From NCBI RefSeq assembly GCF_017591425.1, contig NW_024465777.1:5022001-5086000 (forward strand): 64,000 bases of DNA. The letters run 5' to 3'. A program made the translations under genes and the position numbers. Position 1 is the first letter of the stretch. Each line of letters begins with the position of its first letter. Below are positions 54,428 to 64,000 of this stretch, piece by piece. Below the pieces are notes generated by a model, which did not search any database, was not told where the DNA came from, and saw nothing but the letters and a program-made list of their open reading frames with translations. The DNA is from Ochotona curzoniae. Lineage: Eukaryota > Chordata > Mammalia > Lagomorpha > Ochotonidae.

Positions 54428-54752
54428 ATTTTGTTAAGATTTGTTTTATTTATTTGGAAGGCAGAGTTATGAAGAAACAAGAGAGAGTTCTTCCATCTGC
54501 TGCTTTACTCCCCAAATGGCTGCAATGACTATTGCTGGGCCAATCCGAATCAGGAGCCCAGAAGTTTTCTGCAGGTCGCCCACATGACACAGGGACCAAA
54601 GCATCTTGGCTATCTTCCCTCACTATCCTAGGTGCATTAATTAGCAGGCAACTGGATCCCAAGTGGAACAGCCAGGTCTTGAACCAGCATCCATATGGGC
54701 TGCAGGTGCCATAGGAGGTGGCTTTCTGGCTAAACCACAGCACAGCCCTGTC
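54428..54752 (-). mobile_element. Older C-SINE inside an old repeat
   Basis: ttattttgttaagatttgtt to ctaaaccacagcacagccctg. The flanks 54380-54427 (caactcaaattgccttagat) and 54755-54930 (attggctcatttaactcaat) look like two halves of one older repeat. Confidence 0.78.
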
Positions 54753-54987
54753 TTAGGTAGTATTGAGCATATTGGCTCATTTAACTCAATTGCAGGAGTA
54801 TGGTAGGTGTTACTCTGGTCTCTCAGGGCCCATTTTCCCGTGATTCCCAAGGCCTACTCTCCTCCAGGTGTTGGTTTCACCTTCTCACTGGTTTCCCTCA
54901 TGAGCAGCAACTCCAGATATCACATCTCAAACCCAGAGAACAGAGGGAGGTAGTCATCTCTTCCATAGACTCTGTTTTCTATAATGC

Positions 54988-55545
54988 TATTTAATTTTAT
55001 TTTTGATGATGTTTACATAGTTGGTTAGGGTGGGAAAGGTCGAGGGTTAGGGGAAAGTGGGTAAGACCATTGTTTCCAAATTTTTCTTTTTCCTGTATCT
55101 GGGGGAAGGTAGGGGAGAAGCTGCACCCAGGCTCCCAACTGCCTCAGTTCGCTGGGGATGGGAAATGGTCACCAAGTGTCATCCCCGGGGTCCCTGATGT
55201 GGAGTATGCGCCAAGGGTTCTGCTCAGGTGATTTCGATAGTTCTGAAATGTTGTCAATCAAGGATGAAGAAATCCTTCCAAAGTCCATTGGCTGACATAG
55301 TCCACCCTGGAGTCTCTAATTGACAGATATTTGCTGTCAGCACCTGGCTGGGGCAGTTGACCCGTTCGTTATGTCCTCCATCCTCTGCTATGGTACAAGA
55401 TGTCCTCTGCAGGTCCCTGCACCTGGGATTACCTGAGGGTGCTCCCACAGGCCAGCCCAAGCCAGACTAGGGACCCATGGCTCCAAATGGCACTCACGTG
55501 GATTGGCCCAAACCAGGCTGGAGGACTATGGCACCAAATCCCTTC
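54988..55545 (-). mobile_element. L1-like 3' region, lagomorph type, third copy
   Basis: ttttgatgatgtttacatag then aggggaaagtgggtaagacc match 4022-4153. gatttcgatagttctgaaat matches 30780 onward. Ends near aatcccttcacatattttt. Confidence 0.6.
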
Positions 55546-56071
55546 ACATATTTTTAAAATAAAAATTTAATTTAAAAAATAGAATAGGTGACTATGCTGG
55601 CACACTGGTATAGTTAACACAAATTTGGCATTAACCAGGCCCAGGATGCTCCCCACCTATTAGCTGCTTCTCTTCCAGGAGTGTAACACTTGCCTAGGTA
55701 CAAGGCAACCTAGGCCATTGCCTACAGCTGGGATCTTTTTTACAAGTTCCCAATAACTGTTTCCTCTTATATGTAAATCACATTGTGTGTTTGAATTAGG
55801 CCTATGTTCCTGAGCTGTCACTGAGGCAAGAATAATAGGTTTATGATTCCTGAAATGTGTGACCTGATGTGTGGTACAGAGATGGTCACATGTTAATCAA
55901 GGCGCTGTTAGGAGTGAGAGGTAAGAAGGAGAGTAAGCCTCGTGGTTATTTTCTCCTGCTGTCTGTGTCCTTATGGCTGTAGGTTTGCCATGCCTTCCCT
56001 CTACAGCTTTCAGTTCACTGTCTGCTGTGATCTGCCTCAGTTTCTCCACAAACTTAAAGTAAGCTCCCAAA
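55546..56071 (+). other. Intron 3 stretch, unassigned
   Basis: No named repeat or exon. Confidence 0.4.
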
Positions 56072-56084
56072 AACTAGGGACTTG

Positions 56085-56412
56085 GGCCCAGCACAATAAC
56101 GTAGTGGTTAAATTCCTCGCCTTGAACGCTCTGGGATCTCATATGGGTGCTGGTTCTAATCCCAGAGGTCCCGCTTCCCATCCAGCTCCCTGCCTGTGGC
56201 CTGGGAAAGCAGTCAAGGACAGCCCAAAGCTTTGGGACCCTGCACCCGCATGGGAGAGCTGGAAGAAGCTCCTGGCTCCTGGCTTCGGATCAGCATAGCA
56301 TTGGCCGTTGCAGCCACTTGGGGAGTGAACCATCAGACAGAAGATCTTCCTCTCTATCTCCTCCTCGCTGTATATCTGCCTTTCCAAAAAAAATAAATGA
56401 ATCTTAAAAAGA
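56085..56412 (+). mobile_element. C-SINE with TSD
   Basis: Head gggcccagcacaataacg, tail aaaaaaataaatgaatctta and (gaaaa)n. Target copies aactagggactt (56072-56083) and aactggggactt (56427-56438). Confidence 0.93.
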
Positions 56413-56647
56413 AAAGAAAAGAAAAGAACTGGGGACTTTATTATTTGCATGCTGCTGTAACCCTGGCCTCTGGACAGCGCCTGGCCTGCGTGCAGCAGGG
56501 ACTCAACATACATCTGCTGAATTAATGAGCAGTGAACCTCCTAGGTTAACTGTCTGCCTGTGGGTCAAACAACTCCCTGGGCTGTTTTCTAAAGGGGTGT
56601 GCCTTGAAGGGTTTGGCAGCATATGAAAGTTTTTTCTGTCTGTGTGT

Positions 56648-56942
56648 TCAAGATTTACTGTATTTATTTGAAAGGCAAAGTAACAGAGATCTTATGTTTG
56701 ATGATTCACTCCCCAAATGGCTCCACTTCCTAGGGTTGGGCCAGGACAAACCCAGAAGCCTAGAACTCCATGCAAGTTTCCCATGTGCGTAGCAGGGACT
56801 CAAGTAACTAGGCCGTGTTCTGTTGCTTTCCCAAGCATATTAATTAGCAGGGAGCTTGATTGGAAGCTGAGACTCAAACTGTCACCTGTATGCAAGCCTA
56901 AAAAGCAGCAGCTTAACCCACTGTGTTTTCAGTGCTGAACCT
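56648..56942 (-). mobile_element. Older C-SINE
   Basis: ttcaagatttactgtattta to taacccactgtgttttcagtg. It ends about 220 bases before exon 4. Confidence 0.8.
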
Positions 56943-57161
56943 TTGATGCACTTTGATATCAAGATGAGATTTTGACTATGAAAGTACTCTGTATGCTGTA
57001 AGGTGCCAGTCAGTTTGAGTCAGTTCTGGCCATTTACATGCCTATGGAAAACACTGAAGATGGAAAAGCCGATTAACTCACCCAGTTCCACTTGGAAGTA
57101 AGGTTCCCCTGACAACCTCTCTAACCAGCTGTTTTTTTGTCACCTTTCATTTGCTCCCCAG

Positions 57162-57208
57162 GGTCATTCAGGCTGTGTCAACTGTTTGGAATGGAATGAG
57201 AAAGGAGA
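57162..57208 (+). CDS. WDTC1: WDTC1 coding exon 4 (residues 45-60, first WD40 half)
   Basis: Acceptor ttgctccccag|ggtcat and strong donor aga|gtaagt. The 47-base exon encodes GHSGCVNCLEWNEKG plus two bases of Asp60 (phase 2). The GH start is the usual opening of a WD40 repeat. Confidence 0.95.
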
Positions 57209-57472
57209 GTAAGTATGTTCTGGAAGGCTGAGAGGGTGCTGGAAAAGGGGGCCTTCCTTCTAGCAGGTCTGAGGGAAGGGGAACCCAGAGAAGAAGAGCC
57301 CAGAGTTTCTAGGACACAGGCAGTGTGTGGATAATGGAAAGCTGGAGGAGAATCCAGGCTATGGTTTTCAAATAAGCTGGTGTGAAAGGAATCATGGGAA
57401 ATCCTTGAGATAAATAGGCTGGAAACAGGGGCTGGGGAGCCTGAGAAGTCAGACGTCTTCCTCTGCTTACAG

Positions 57473-57584
57473 CCTGCTGGCCTCCGGCTCTGATGACCAG
57501 CACACCATTGTGTGGGACCCACTGCACCACAAGAAGCTGCTCTCCATGCACACGGGACACACGGCCAACATCTTCTCTGTCAAG
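57473..57584 (+). CDS. WDTC1: WDTC1 coding exon 5 (residues 60-97)
   Basis: It follows a short 264-base intron. It closes the first WD40 unit with LASGSDDQHTIVWD (WD at 74-75) and opens the next with GHTANIFSVK (GH at 88-89). The donor aag|gtgagc is phase 0. Confidence 0.95.
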
Positions 57585-57774
57585 GTGAGCAGGAAATGGC
57601 ACAGAATAAGTAGAAAAGGCAACTGAGCCGTGAACACAGCCATGTTGTATTGTGTATGTGTGTGTCCCCTCATACGCACCACTGGGCTCACTGACTCTGT
57701 TCTGGTCTCGAATGTCTGAAAGTCCTTAAATCTCATAGTTTTGTTTGTTTTTATTTTAAGATTTGTTAATTTTT

Positions 57775-58070
57775 AAAAAAGATTTATTTTTATAGCAAAT
57801 TCAGATATACAGAGAGGAGGAGAGACAGAAGGATCTTCCATCTGATGATTCATTCCCAAGTGACCACAGTGGACGGTACTGCGCCGATTCAGAGGCAGGA
57901 GCCAGCTCTTGCAGGGTCCCAAGGCTTTGGGCTGTCCTCGACTGCCTTCCCAGGCCACAAGCAGGGAGCTAGATGGGAAGTAGTGCCGCCGGGATTAGAA
58001 ATGGCCCCATATGGGATCCCGGCACATTCAAGGTGAGGACTTTAGCGGCTAGGCCACTGTGCCGGGCCCA
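57775..58070 (-). mobile_element. C-SINE with 14-bp TSD
   Basis: atttgttaattttt at 57761-57774 and 58071-58084. Ends aggccactgtgccgggccca. It inserted in the tail of the older SINE at 58071-58342. Confidence 0.94.
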
Positions 58071-58342
58071 ATTTGTTAATTTTTTATTTGAAAGAGTTAC
58101 AAAGTGAGAGAAAAATGCAGCTTCCGTCGTCTGGTTCACTCCCCAAAAGGCCCAAGTGTCCAGACCTATAATACTGATTCTAAACTGAGAATCAGGAGCT
58201 TCTTCTAGGGCCATCCTCCCTGCTTTCCTAAGCCATTAGATGGGAGTTGAATTGGAAATGGAGCAATCGGGATCTGCCGCCAATATGAGATGCCAGTCCC
58301 ACGTATGGAAGCTTAGCAAATTACACCACAGTGCAGGCCCCT
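58071..58342 (-). mobile_element. Older C-SINE (host)
   Basis: atttgttaattttttatttg, then tctggttcactccccaaaag, to attacaccacagtgcaggccc. Confidence 0.8.
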
Positions 58343-58506
58343 ATCTCCTTTCCATGCTTGTCTTCCCTCTCACAAAACCAAGAGTCCAACTGTAGATGAC
58401 TTCATGCTTGTGTCATTGGTGACCAAACAAATGTGGGCCTGAGGCAGGAAGGAATTGCTTGCTGCTTAGAGCTACTGGAAAATGCTTCTAAAGATGTAAA
58501 TGACCT

Positions 58507-58834
58507 GGGCCCGGCACAGTGGCGCAGTGGTTAAGGTCCTTGCCTTGCACGCCCGGGATCCCATATAGGCACCGGTTCTAATCCCTGCTGCCCCACTTCC
58601 CATCCAGTTCCCTGCTTGTGGCCTGGGAAAGCAGTCGAGGAAGGCCCAAAGCTTTGGGACCCTGCACCCGCGTGGGAGACCTGGAAGAGGCTCCTGGCTT
58701 CAGAGCGGCATGACACCATCGTTGCGGTCACTTGGGGAGTGAATCATCAGACGGAAGATCTTCTCTCTGTCTCTCCTCTCTGTATATCCGCCTTAACAAT
58801 AAAAATTAAAATAAAATAAATCTTAAAAAAAAAA
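58507..58834 (+). mobile_element. Young C-SINE with 16-bp TSD
   Basis: Head gggcccggcacagtggcgc, B-box ggttctaatcc, tail aataaaattaa-like plus A12. Target copies aagatgtaaatgacct (58491-58506) and aagatgtaaatgatct (58835-58850) differ by one base. Confidence 0.95.
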
Positions 58835-59208
58835 AAGATGTAAATGATCTAACCCTGCAGTGGTCTACTTGGTGGGCATTTTATCAGCCATTGTGCTGCT
58901 TTCTATACCTGTAAAAGTGCAGTTGAGTCTATGCCTCAGTCAGGAGAAAGGAGATATAGGAGCCTTTCCTTTTGCATCAGGGAGTTCTAGATTTCTCAGT
59001 ACTCTTGACACTTTCTGCTGGTAAAGTTTGGTCAAAGTGCTCACAACTGGACCCACAGTCTCTGCACTCTGAAGCGGTCAATTCTATTCACAATGTTTAG
59101 CCTATGCGCTCCCTCTGGTGGCAGCCACAGGGTGTGGTGTGTTTTTCAGCTCTTGTAGGCCCCTTGCAAGGGCGCCCCTGCATCCCCTTGCTGCTCCCCC
59201 CATCTCCG

Positions 59209-59233
59209 CCCCCCCCCCCCCCCCCCCCCCCCC
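59209..59233 (+). repeat. (C)25 run
   Basis: 25 consecutive C, followed by gggcccta. It could fold as an i-motif or G-quadruplex, or be length-misread in assembly. Confidence 0.95.
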
Positions 59234-59317
59234 GGGCCCTACATTGAAGCAGTCTCCACTGCTTTTCTAAACGAATCCTGCTGTGACCATTTCTTCGTAA
59301 GTCCTATTTTTCTCTTC

Positions 59318-59560
59318 TTTATTTTTTTTTTTTTTTGGAGAGACACAGAGCTTTCCATTCACTGGCCTACACCCCAAATGTCCACAATGGCAAAAATTGG
59401 GCCAGGGCAAAATTAGGAACCAAATCCAGGTTTCCCACTTGGGCAGCAGCAGTCCAACCACTTGAACCATCAGTGCCACCCCTGCACAGCATCTGTATCA
59501 CCTGGAAGCAGGTCTGTGTGGAACACAGGTGTCCCAACTGCTAGGCCAAATACCCACTCT
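59318..59560 (-). mobile_element. Older C-SINE
   Basis: T-run, ggagagacacagagctttcc, to ctgctaggccaaatacccac. A short L1-like piece follows at about 59600-59665 (gtcaaaagatgggaacattt). Confidence 0.75.
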
Positions 59561-59665
59561 TTTTCTTTTTTGGAGGGGTGAGGTAGTTTCATACAATTGA
59601 AAGTTAGGTCAAAAGATGGGAACATTTTCTTTGTTACCTATTGCTAAATTATTCTCCAGGAAGAG

Positions 59666-60101
59666 CTGAGCAAATTCAAGACACCCTGTCCCTTAGAATT
59701 AACCCTGCGTGGGGTTAAGAGGGTGCAGACCTGCTTCATTAAGAAGCTGAGGGTGGGACTTGGTGGGGAGACCAGTCAGGAAAATCCCCTTATTTTTGTT
59801 TTGCATAAGAGAAATGGTAGAGAAGCCGCTTGAGGCTCTCTAGCTTAATTAAAAAAAAAATCATGGAGTCTTAAGAAGACTTCCTAAGTGTTAATAGGGG
59901 TTTTATCAGCTAATTTCGATTGCAGTCTCAAATTTTAAAAAATGTTTGGATAATCTTTTCCAACTTTCCCAAATTCTAATTCTCATAGATTCAGTAGTGT
60001 TGAACCAACACTTTCTCATGTCTCAATTCTTTGCATATGCATTCTTTTCAGATGTATTAAACAAACAAAACCCTTCACACACACACAAAAATTCCCTGTA
60101 T
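59666..60101 (+). other. Intron 5 stretch, unassigned
   Basis: AT-rich. No exon or named repeat. Confidence 0.4.
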
Positions 60102-60404
60102 GAGGGCCAGCTTAATCCTTTGCACTAAAGTGTCAGCATCCCAAATGGACACGAGTTCAAATCCAGACTGCTCTGCTTTCAGTCTAGTTCCCTGCTTAGG
60201 GTTTGAGAAGGCAGCAGAAGATGGCCCAAGGCCTTAGGACCCTGTACCCACATGGGCGTCCTGAAGGGGAAGGGAATTCACTCCTGGCTGCTGGCTTCAG
60301 ATCAGCTCAGCTCTGGCTGTTGTGGCCTTTTGGGGAATGAACCAGCCAATGGATGATCTTTCTCATGTCCTCTCTTTAAGTCTGCCTTTCAAATAAATAT
60401 TTTT
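60102..60404 (+). mobile_element. Older C-SINE
   Basis: tgagggccagcttaatcctt to gcctttcaaataaatatttt. Confidence 0.82.
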
Positions 60405-60578
60405 TAAAGATGTATTTATTGGAAAGGCAGAACTAGAGAGAAAGTTCACTCCCCCAAATGGCCATAACAAATCAGGACTGGGCTAGGTTGAATCCAAGAG
60501 CCAAGAACTCTGGCCAGTGATCCTACATGGGTGATAGGGACCCAAGTGCATGGGCCTTCTTCCCTTGCTTTGTTAACA
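60405..60578 (-). mobile_element. Older C-SINE, 5'-truncated
   Basis: ttaaagatgtatttattgga to ggccttcttcccttgctttg. Tail-to-tail with the preceding copy. Confidence 0.72.
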
Positions 60579-60589
60579 AACAATAAGAT

Positions 60590-60926
60590 GGGGCCAGGCA
60601 GTGTGGCCTAGTGGCTAAGTCCTCACCTTGAACGCGTGGGGATCCCATATGGGCGCCGGTTCTAATCCCGGCAGCTCCACTTTCCATCCAGCTCCCTGCT
60701 TGTGGCCTGGGAAGGCACTCAAGGATGGCCCAATGCTTTGGAACCCTGCACTCGTTGTGGGAGACCTGGAGGAAGTTCCTGGCTCCTGGCTCCAGATCGG
60801 TGCAGCACTGGCTGTTGCGGTCACTTGGGGAGTGAATCATCTGATGGAAGATCTTCCCCTCTGTCTCTCCTCCTCTCTGTATATCTGACTTTGTGGTGAA
60901 AATAAATAAATCTTCAGAAAAAAAAA
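60590..60926 (+). mobile_element. C-SINE, first of two at one target
   Basis: Head ggggccaggcagtgtggcc, tail aataaataaatcttcagaaa. The target word (aa)caataagat precedes it at 60579-60589 and returns at 60927-60939. Confidence 0.94.
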
Positions 60927-60939
60927 GAATCAATAAGAT

Positions 60940-61256
60940 GGGCGCAGCGCGGTAGCCTAGTGGCTACTGTCCTCATCTTTAAATGTGCTGGGATCCCATG
61001 TGGGCACTGGTTCTAATCCCAATGGCTCCGCTTCCCATCTAGCTTCCTACTGTGGCCTGGGAAAGCAGTTGAGGACGCCCAAAGCCTTGAGACACCCTGC
61101 ACCACCATGGGAGACCTGGAAGAAGTTCCAGGCTCCTGGCTTCAGATCGGGACAGCTCCAACTGTTGCAGCCACTTGGGGAGTGAATCAGTAGATGGAAG
61201 ATCTTCCTCTCTGTATATCTGCCTTTCCAATAAAAAATAAAATAAATCGTAAAAAA
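60940..61256 (+). mobile_element. C-SINE, second at the same target
   Basis: Head ggcgcagcgcggtagcctag, tail aataaaaaataaaataaatc. It is followed by gaatcagtaagat at 61257-61269, the third copy of the target word. Confidence 0.94.
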
Positions 61257-61612
61257 GAATCAGTAAGATAAAGTAGCTCCCAGGTGATTAGTATATGCAA
61301 ATGCTAAATAAATGGTGACAGCTGTGATTATCATCCTCTCAGTTCTCAATTGGACAGAGATCAAAGGAAAAGCTTCCTCTGGGAGTCCAGCCTGGGCTAG
61401 GTCAGGACCACTCTGCTAAAGTAAAGGGATGTGTCTCAACATGGATCTTCTGCACTGTAGGAGGCTGCTGAAGGTCTCAAGTTTGGTTGGGAGGTTTTCT
61501 TGGATGGATTCATTCTTGCCATGGAGGGGAAAGGGGTGATGAGAGCAGCCAGGCTTTTTGACCGGCTCTTTCCCAACACCCCCTAATCCGTTTTCCAATC
61601 TTTCCCGGACAG

Positions 61613-61800
61613 TTCCTGCCTCATGCTGGAGACCGCATCTTGATCACAGGGGCAGCTGACTCCAAAGTGCATGTCCATGACCTCACTGTAAAGGAGACCA
61701 TCCACATGTTTGGAGACCACACAAACCGGGTGAAACGCATTGCCACGGCCCCCATGTGGCCCAACACATTCTGGAGTGCTGCTGAGGATGGACTGATCCG
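61613..61800 (+). CDS. WDTC1: WDTC1 coding exon 6 (residues 98-160)
   Basis: 188 bases from FLPHAGD to GLI(R). It holds the end of WD unit 2 (HVHDL about 117-121) and WD unit 3 opening at GDHTNRVKRIA (about 131). Acceptor cccggacag|ttcctg. Donor ccg|gtaagg splits Arg160 (phase 2). Confidence 0.95.
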
Positions 61801-63566
61801 GTAAGGGTGAGGGCATCGAGGGCCGGTGCCTCTCCTGCTCCCACTGTGTGATGGCTCTCCAATCCTACCTGCCCTTGGAGCTTTCTTCTGCAGACCTGAC
61901 TCCTGCCCTCCGGCCTCACTTGTCTGCCCAGTAAACTATTTCTCATAAGCCAGCTCATGCTTGGCATCTCCTCAGTTGTGGCCCTCCAGCCCAGCACAGT
62001 GCCAGCACAGAGGCTCCTGGTGCATTTCTGTGAATAGTTGGTCTGTGGGTATGTGCGTGGGTATATGCCTGGCAGGGAGAGAGCCAGTCAGAGATGGTAA
62101 AGAGAGCTATCCTCTTTCCCCGACCATGTTATTGAACACGGTGCCACTGCTTCCTTCCTCAGAGAACAGACCCATTACCCTTAGAACTTTTTCTTTGTGT
62201 CTTTGTGTCCTCTTCCATGTAACAGAAAAAAAAAGAGCAGGGCACTGAAGTCATGATGATTATGTGGTGTCAGTCTGAGTTCTTTCACTCTCTTTGGGCA
62301 CATCACTTCAGCCCAAACCCTCAGTTCCTTCATCTGTAGAATCAGAGTAATCACAGTGTCCTCCTGATTGTTCTGTGCATGAATGTGGAAGTGGCACATG
62401 TCAAACTTTAGCAGTGCTCAGAAAGCCCTGGTCAGTGGCAGATCTGATTGTTGCCCTTGACTGACCAAATTGTGCCAAGGCTGCCTGGCATAAGCTGAGC
62501 ATCTTGGGCATTGGGTGGGTGCCCAAGTACTTGGGCACAGGTATCCCGTCAAACAGGAATGCTAGCATAGTGAGTACAGCGTGGGAGAGGGTTTGGGTTG
62601 GCAAGGAGGAGCAGAGTGGCCTCCCAAGGTTAAGCAGAGTTTGTAAGGGCAAGGTACTGAGTGTGTTATAAGGTAAAAGAATCCTGCAGGTAGAATGAGC
62701 CCACATTTAGAAAACTGGAGAATAGGCTGAAGAGGTCTGTGACATCAAACCTGGAAAGCAGAGAAGTCTGTTAGAAATGTTGAGACATCGCTGTGTGTTT
62801 TGAGCAGGAGAGTGATGTAGAACAGTATTTTAGGAAGAGCAATCTGGTGAGGACAGCGTGGGGAGACAAGGTGAACAGCAGAGAGATTGTTAGAGCTGTC
62901 TAAGCAAGAGGTGGGCGAGCAGATGGCCTGCTCCCCACTCTGGCAGGTAGCTGTGTGTCACAACAGAAAGCTCCCCGGCTGGAGCCTGGGAATCTGTTGG
63001 TGCTGGGGAGACTGTGTAGGCAGTGCCTCCACCAGGTGGAGTTTCCTAAGAAGCTCTTAGATGACCTCCAGATTCCGTCACCCCAGCACTTCCTTGGTTT
63101 CCTGAGAGAAACCAGATAGATCAGAAGGGAGCAGGGCCGAATAGCTGCCTGTGGATCAGGAGGCAGGCCCAGCTCTGCTTTCCCAATTCTGCCATCTGAG
63201 CGGTCATTTTTTCGCCTTCAAGGTTTGTGGACTTCAAACTTCTGGTGGTACCTGGAGGTGGAATTAGGATTTAATTAAATGATAAACATAAAAGAATCAG
63301 GGACAGCACCCAACAAAGCTCTGTGTCACTCGAGGAAATGGCGTTGTAGTCATGTAATGGCAGCAGTATGGACCACCACGTGGAGCTGTATGTGAGAAGC
63401 CTGCAGACCTGGCACACGTGGGCAACAAAGGACAGTCCATGGCCCTTCCCAATCCACTTACATAATGAGGAGTTGGCTTCTCCCCTGCCTTCCACACAAG
63501 GACACCCCACGTCTTGTCCTGCACAGTTAGGGAACCTGGATTCCCTAACTCTGTCCTCTCTCACAG
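61801..63566 (+). other. WDTC1: Intron 6
   Basis: No C-SINEs. A MIR relic lies at about 62245-62400 (gggcacatcacttcagccca; cttcatctgtagaatcagag). Remainder unassigned. Confidence 0.8.
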
Positions 63567-63749
63567 CCAGTATGACCTTCGGGAGAACAGCAAACACTCA
63601 GAGGTGCTGATTGACCTGACCGAGTACTGCGGCCAGCTGGTAGAGGCCAAGTGCCTCACGGTCAACCCCCAGGACAACAACTGCCTCGCCGTCGGGGCCA
63701 GCGGGCCCTTCGTGAGGCTCTACGACATCCGCATGATCCATAACCACAG
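63567..63749 (+). CDS. WDTC1: WDTC1 coding exon 7 (residues 160-221, last in window)
   Basis: Acceptor tctctcacag|ccagta. It encodes QYDLREN to MIHNH plus two bases of the next codon. It carries YDLR (162-165) and YDIR (212-215), WDXR-like motifs at the ends of WD units. The donor cag|gtgtga is weaker than the others and is followed within 15 bases by a run of C. Confidence 0.93.
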
Positions 63750-63761
63750 GTGTGACCGGCT

Positions 63762-63773
63762 CCCCCCCCCCCC
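63762..63773 (+). repeat. (C)12 run after the exon 7 donor
   Basis: Twelve C, 13 bases into intron 7. GTT-repeat runs follow at about 63838-63880. Confidence 0.9.
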
Positions 63774-63919
63774 ACCCGCCACTACCAGCAACTCCCTGGG
63801 AACCTGCCCTTTTTGAGGTTTGGGTTGGTTTTTGGTTTGTTGTTGTTGTTGTTAACAATTTAGTTGTTGTTGTTGTTGTCAGAACAATTTAGTCCATGTT
63901 TGTTTCAGAAGCTAAAAAG

Positions 63920-64000
63920 CCTATCCTTTAAAAGACAGAAAGACAAGTTCAATCCGTTGGTTTACTCCCAAAATGGTCACAGTAGCCAAAACCAGGACCC
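63920..64000 (-). mobile_element. Older C-SINE, cut by window end
   Basis: tatcctttaaaagacagaaa, then ggtttactcccaaaatggtc; continues to the right. Confidence 0.65.

Larger units (their letters stand above)
18950..64000 (+). other. WDTC1: WDTC1 gene, 5' part (truncated by window end)
   Basis: Seven exons joined by consensus splice sites encode the N-terminal about 220 residues of WDTC1 (WD and tetratricopeptide repeats 1). The family is about 675 residues long; its members are substrate receptors (DCAF9) of the CUL4-DDB1 ubiquitin ligase and restrain fat-cell formation, as does fly adipose. Visible here are an N-terminal basic helix region (residues about 6-35) of the kind that contacts DDB1, then WD40 units beginning near residues 45, 88, 130 and 180. 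YDLR at 162-165 and YDIR at 212-215 resemble the WDXR motif of DDB1-binding WD proteins. The later WD repeats and TPRs lie past the window. Introns measure about 19.4, 1.1, 16.9, 0.26, 4.0 and 1.8 kb. Identity rests on recognising the protein. The transcription start is inferred, not seen. Confidence 0.95.

Noticed and set aside
1..64000. CRISPR array, bacterial operon, toxin-antitoxin or phage defence system
   Set aside because: Sequence is mammalian: spliced gene, CpG island, SINE/L1/ERV content. The regular recurring units are dispersed SINEs on both strands, not direct repeats with spacers.

Overview
This window is mammalian nuclear DNA and holds one recognisable protein-coding gene. It is packed with tRNA-derived C-repeat SINEs whose head, B-box and A-rich tail are typical of lagomorphs. 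The copy type (head near ggcccggcgcggtggc, tail near tccaataaaaataaatctt) fits a pika (Ochotona) better than a rabbit or hare; that genus call is inference.

The gene is the 5' part of WDTC1 (also called DCAF9 or adipose) on the + strand. A CpG island at about 18890-19960 carries the promoter, with a ZNF143/Staf-type motif and NRF1/GC-box-like sites. Noncoding exon 1 ends at 19538. Exon 2 (38909-39056) holds the end of the 5'UTR and the start codon at 39009. Coding exons 3 to 7 are 40176-40259, 57162-57208, 57473-57584, 61613-61800 and 63567-63749. Together they encode about residues 1-220, covering the N-terminal DDB1-contact region and the first WD40 repeats. All reading phases agree and there are no stops, so the gene looks functional. 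The rest of the WD repeats and the TPR domain lie beyond the right edge. Four short upstream ORFs precede the start codon.

Region by region: 1-3800 is a decayed class III endogenous retrovirus (ERVL), with pol pieces and a 3' LTR, broken up by SINEs. 3800-18850 is intergenic, mostly SINEs, with two copies of a second LTR family in opposite orientation. One of these (16932-17469) is a solo LTR inside a SINE, and both insertions keep their target-site duplications. 18890-19960 is the promoter. 19539-64000 is introns 1 to 7, made of about 60-70 SINE copies, L1 3' ends, MIR/L2 relics, Tigger-like and hAT-like DNA transposon relics, one ancient LTR, and simple repeats.

I found no second protein-coding gene, CRISPR array, operon, or convincing new biological system. 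The most informative signals are nested, TSD-dated retroelement insertions, inverted SINE pairs inside WDTC1 introns, and the uORF-rich 5'UTR. Repeat-family names come from remembered consensus patterns, not a database search, so edges are approximate unless a TSD is cited.
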